Positions 5,920 to 7,986 of a stretch of DNA of 7,986 nt are shown piece by piece. The DNA lies in assembly GCA_023433775.1 (NCBI GenBank), contig JAEYTY010000153.1, forward strand, positions 1-7,986, written 5' to 3'. The notes under the pieces are model-generated. The model had not been told where the DNA came from. It made no database searches and was given only the letters and a program-made list of their open reading frames with translations. Positions within the stretch are counted from its first letter, which is position 1. Each line of letters begins with the position of its first letter. This DNA is from Pseudomonadota bacterium (GTDB lineage Bacteria > Pseudomonadota > Alphaproteobacteria > Rhizobiales > Devosiaceae). The position numbers were made by a program, and so were the translations under genes.

Positions 5920-5947
5920 GGCAAGACCTTATCCGGTCTCGCTTGCC
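5920..5947 (-). terminator. weak hairpin after the DUF2147 gene
   Basis: GGCAAG (5920-5925) pairs with CTTGCC (5942-5947), and ACC (5926-5928) pairs with GGT (5935-5937) with a small bulge. It begins 7 bases past the DUF2147 stop on the minus strand. There is no clear U-run behind it, so termination by this hairpin alone is uncertain. Confidence 0.3.
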
Positions 5948-5954
5948 GCTCGAG

Positions 5955-6341
5955 TCAGACCCGAACGAAGCCGACCTGTTTGCAGGCGATCAGCTGGCAG
6001 CCCGAAAGCGTCATCCGGTCTTCGCTGACCAGCGTCACCGAACCGGACACCTTGAACCCGTCATAGGAAACCGTGCCGCGCCACTTGTTGTCAGAGGTTG
6101 GTCTTGCACCCTGCACCACCATCTTGTTCAGCAGCGCCAGATTTTCCGGCGTCCGCGCGTCGGCACGCAGCCAGGTCAGCGTTGCGCAAAGCTGGGTGCC
6201 GTCGCCACAAAGGCTGACCGAATAGCGCGACTCGCCGCTTTCCGTCTGCCAGGTGCCGACCGGGGTGAGGTCCCCGGCAACGCTGGGCGATACAAGTCCT
6301 GCCAGTATGGCCAATACTGTGGTGATCTTGCCAAAGGTCAT
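5955..6341 (-). CDS. secreted DUF2147-family protein
   Basis: This 128-residue exported protein has a signal peptide at 1-22 (a lysine, then the hydrophobic ITTVLAILAGLV, then SPSVA as the likely cleavage site). The mature part begins with VGTWQTESGESRYSV, the opening of DUF2147 (GxW near 29-31). It goes on with the LCGDGTQLCATLTWL stretch and ends in LSGCQLIACKQVGFVRV, matching the usual two cysteine pairs (C45/C52 and C115/C120), which may form disulfides in the periplasm. The family is a small beta-rich fold of unknown function. The ATG at 6341 has GGAG 6 bases upstream, and the longer frame from 6362 lacks a better signal and would spoil the signal peptide. Confidence 0.87.
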   Translation of the reverse strand: MTFGKITTVLAILAGLVSPSVAGDLTPVGTWQTESGESRYSVSLCGDGTQLCATLTWLRADARTPENLALLNKMVVQGARPTSDNKWRGTVSYDGFKVSGSVTLVSEDRMTLSGCQLIACKQVGFVRV

Positions 6342-6461
6342 GGTCTTCTCCGAGATCCGCAATCTGAGCGGTCACCGAGCACGCCCCCACGGGCCCGCAA
6401 ACTGGCGACGCTGTTCCTGTCTTATGCCCCCTAGATCGCAGAGCCGGACTGAACCGATAGC

Positions 6462-6485
6462 GAACCACGCGTTCATCTGTGGTTC
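6462..6485. repeat. inverted repeat in the yegD-DUF2147 gap
   Basis: GAACCAC (6462-6468) and its exact complement GTGGTTC (6479-6485) flank a 10-base loop. The gap of 177 bases between the Hsp70 stop and the DUF2147 start holds no gene. The repeat lies 34 bases past the Hsp70 stop and has no U-run, so it could be a weak terminator or a regulator-binding dyad for the DUF2147 promoter. Confidence 0.3.
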
Positions 6486-6518
6486 AGCCTCGTGGCAAAG
6501 ATAAGGTTCGGAAAGAAG

Positions 6519-7778
6519 TTAGATGCCAAACAGCCGCCGCGACTCGAGCGCCAGACCCAGTCCCACGCTGCCCAGTACATCGGTGCGCACAAGGTCTGCC
6601 TCGGGAAAGAGACCGCGCAGGCGTCCGGCCACCAGCGGCACCAGCGTCGAGCCGCCGGTCAGGATCAGGCTATCGACATCCTCGGCTTTCACCCCGGCCC
6701 GCGTCAGCGTTTCCAAAATGGTCGTTTCCAGCCGCCCCACCGACCCTTCAAGCGCCTCGCCCAATTGCGCGGCGGTTATGGTGGTGCGGATGTCTCTTTC
6801 GCGCACAGGAAAGGCGAAATCGACGCTTTCAGCATCCGACAGTGCGATCTTGGCCGCTTCCACGGCGCCGATCAGCTTGTGCCCCAGCCGGTCCTCGACC
6901 AGCATCACCATTGTTTCCACCCGCTCTGCCTCAACGGCTTCGCGTATGGTCGAACGCAGGTCGCGTTGCGCCTTGGCGTCATAGAGCCGGTTGATGCGAT
7001 GCCAGGTGGCAAGGTCAAAATAGGGCGCCACGGGCAGATGCCGCTTGCCGTCCCGCGTCAGCGATCCATAGCCCAGTTCCGGCATGATCCGGTTCATCGC
7101 CAGCAACCGGTCAAAATCCGTACCGCCAATATGCACGCCATGGGTCGCGAGAATGTCTCCAGCGCGGTCCGCCTTGCCGATCCGGTCGGGCGACACCCGC
7201 ACCAGCGAAAAGTCCGATGTGCCACCGCCTAGATCGGCGATCAGCGCCAACCGTTCCGCGCTCACCTGCCGTTCATAGTCCAAAGCCGCTGCGATGGGCT
7301 CGAACTGGAAAGCGATCTCGTCAAAGCCCTGCGCCCGTGCCGCCGCCTCCAACTGGCCCTGCGCCGCCTTGTCGGCCAACGGATCATCGTCGACAAACTG
7401 CACCGGGCGCCCCAGAACCACGCGCCGCAATTCGCCGCCCAGCGAAGTCTCGGCCCGGCGTTTGAGCTCGCCAATATAGGTGCCGATAATCTCGCCAAAG
7501 CCGAGCCGCTTCGCCTTTACCCGCGTGGTATCGGCAAAAAGCGCCGTTCCCAGCACGCTTTTCAGCGATCGCATCAACCGCCCGTCGGCGCCGCTCACAT
7601 ATTCGGCGACGGCGGCGCGGCCGAAATGGATCGCATCATGTTCGAAGTCGAAAAACAGCACGCTGGGTATCGTCGCCTGCCCGCCTTCGAGCGCCAGCAG
7701 ATGCGGCTTTCCGTCGAGCGCGACGTGGCCAAGCGTGGAATTGGACGTGCCGAAATCAAGTCCACAAGCCAAAGTCAT
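6519..7778 (-). CDS. yegD: YegD-type Hsp70-family ATPase
   Basis: This 419-residue protein consists of the Hsp70/actin-type nucleotide-binding domain only; the peptide-binding domain of DnaK is absent. The ATP-binding motifs are intact: phosphate-1 GLDFGTSNST at 6-15, phosphate-2 LIADLGGGTSDFSLV at 179-193, and the adenosine motif LILTGGSTLVP at 371-381. The segment FEPIAAALDYER at 159-170 is the connecting helix typical of the family. Length and layout match YegD of E. coli (about 450 residues), whose client and role are not established. The ATG at 7778 has only a poor ribosome-binding site; an ATG 13 bases upstream is out of frame. It is the second gene of a minus-strand series, 90 bases behind the edge gene, with no J-protein or nucleotide exchange factor visible nearby. 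Confidence 0.92.
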   Translation of the reverse strand: MTLACGLDFGTSNSTLGHVALDGKPHLLALEGGQATIPSVLFFDFEHDAIHFGRAAVAEYVSGADGRLMRSLKSVLGTALFADTTRVKAKRLGFGEIIGTYIGELKRRAETSLGGELRRVVLGRPVQFVDDDPLADKAAQGQLEAAARAQGFDEIAFQFEPIAAALDYERQVSAERLALIADLGGGTSDFSLVRVSPDRIGKADRAGDILATHGVHIGGTDFDRLLAMNRIMPELGYGSLTRDGKRHLPVAPYFDLATWHRINRLYDAKAQRDLRSTIREAVEAERVETMVMLVEDRLGHKLIGAVEAAKIALSDAESVDFAFPVRERDIRTTITAAQLGEALEGSVGRLETTILETLTRAGVKAEDVDSLILTGGSTLVPLVAGRLRGLFPEADLVRTDVLGSVGLGLALESRRLFGI

Positions 7779-7868
7779 CCGTGCCGCCCATACAACAAAA
7801 CGCGCCTAGGCAGCGCGAAGGACGGCTCTCATAGGGAATATGCCGGCGTCAGGCAATTGCCGAAACGG

Positions 7869-7986
7869 TCAGGCAGCCTTGCGGCGGCGATCTTCGGTTG
7901 ATCGCAGATCGATCACTTCCAGCTGGCCGAGGCCACGCCGTTGCGCCCGGCGCAGCGCCGTATTGGCCATGTCGAGAATCCGGCGG
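7869..7986 (-). CDS. C-terminal end of an unidentified protein
   Basis: The last 38 residues of a minus-strand gene cut by the window edge can be read, ending ...EVIDLRSTEDRRRKAA and a TGA at 7871-7869. The stretch RRILDMANTALRRAQRRG followed by LGQLEVIDL is arginine-rich and helical, then strand-like. I do not recognise the family. The frame was chosen because it is open to the edge, has normal GC-rich codon usage and ends in a basic tail. It is on the same strand as the Hsp70 gene and 90 bases upstream; no terminator is visible in that gap. Confidence 0.5.
   Translation of the reverse strand, partial: RRILDMANTALRRAQRRGLGQLEVIDLRSTEDRRRKAA

Noticed and set aside
6492..7232. Overlapping plus-strand open frames across the Hsp70 gene
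   Set aside because: The minus strand carries the complete Hsp70 ATPase motifs; the plus-strand products have no recognisable fold.
1..7986. CRISPR array, tRNA/attachment site, integrase or IS element
   Set aside because: No regularly spaced repeats, no tRNA-like clover-leaf, no transposase or recombinase motif and no terminal inverted repeats with target duplication were seen.

Overview
The window looks like chromosomal DNA of an alphaproteobacterium of the Hyphomicrobiales type (Devosia-like is my best guess). The basis is GC-rich coding sequence, GTA/HK97-type packaging genes of the alphaproteobacterial kind, and DUF2165 and DUF2147 proteins. No rRNA, tRNA, CRISPR array or IS element is visible. 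Almost all genes are on the minus strand, so the order below runs from high to low coordinates.

Right part (7986-5360), ordinary chromosomal genes: the C-terminus of an unrecognised protein cut by the window edge; a short YegD-type Hsp70 ATPase; a secreted DUF2147 protein; and a four-helix DUF2165 membrane protein. A good intrinsic-terminator hairpin (5276-5293) follows the last of these.

Middle (5252-1641), the start of a phage-head or gene-transfer-agent (GTA) packaging module: a small-terminase-like protein, the large terminase with complete ATPase and nuclease motifs, and an HK97-family portal. The terminase-portal pair is split by a plus-strand toxin-antitoxin operon (Phd/YefM-like antitoxin and PIN-domain VapC/FitB-like toxin). 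That operon has its own strong ribosome-binding site and a palindromic operator in the 69-bp gap it shares with the divergent portal gene.

Left part (1600-171), where prohead protease and major capsid genes would be expected: a cassette that looks like a toxin-immunity module. It holds a 140-residue protein with a PRxPxGxxxGGxW linker motif and a small C-terminal domain resembling a BECR/RelE-colicin-type RNase toxin. A 90-residue DUF1871-family protein follows with overlapping frames, then a 216-residue protein whose C-terminal third is a second, diverged copy of the DUF1871-like domain. A perfect 25-bp palindrome lies between the portal stop and the toxin-like gene.

The most interesting reading is that a phage/GTA head-gene cluster carries two different toxin-neutraliser modules, one inside the packaging operon on the opposite strand and one directly behind the portal. 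Whether the head cluster is intact beyond position 1 cannot be seen here.
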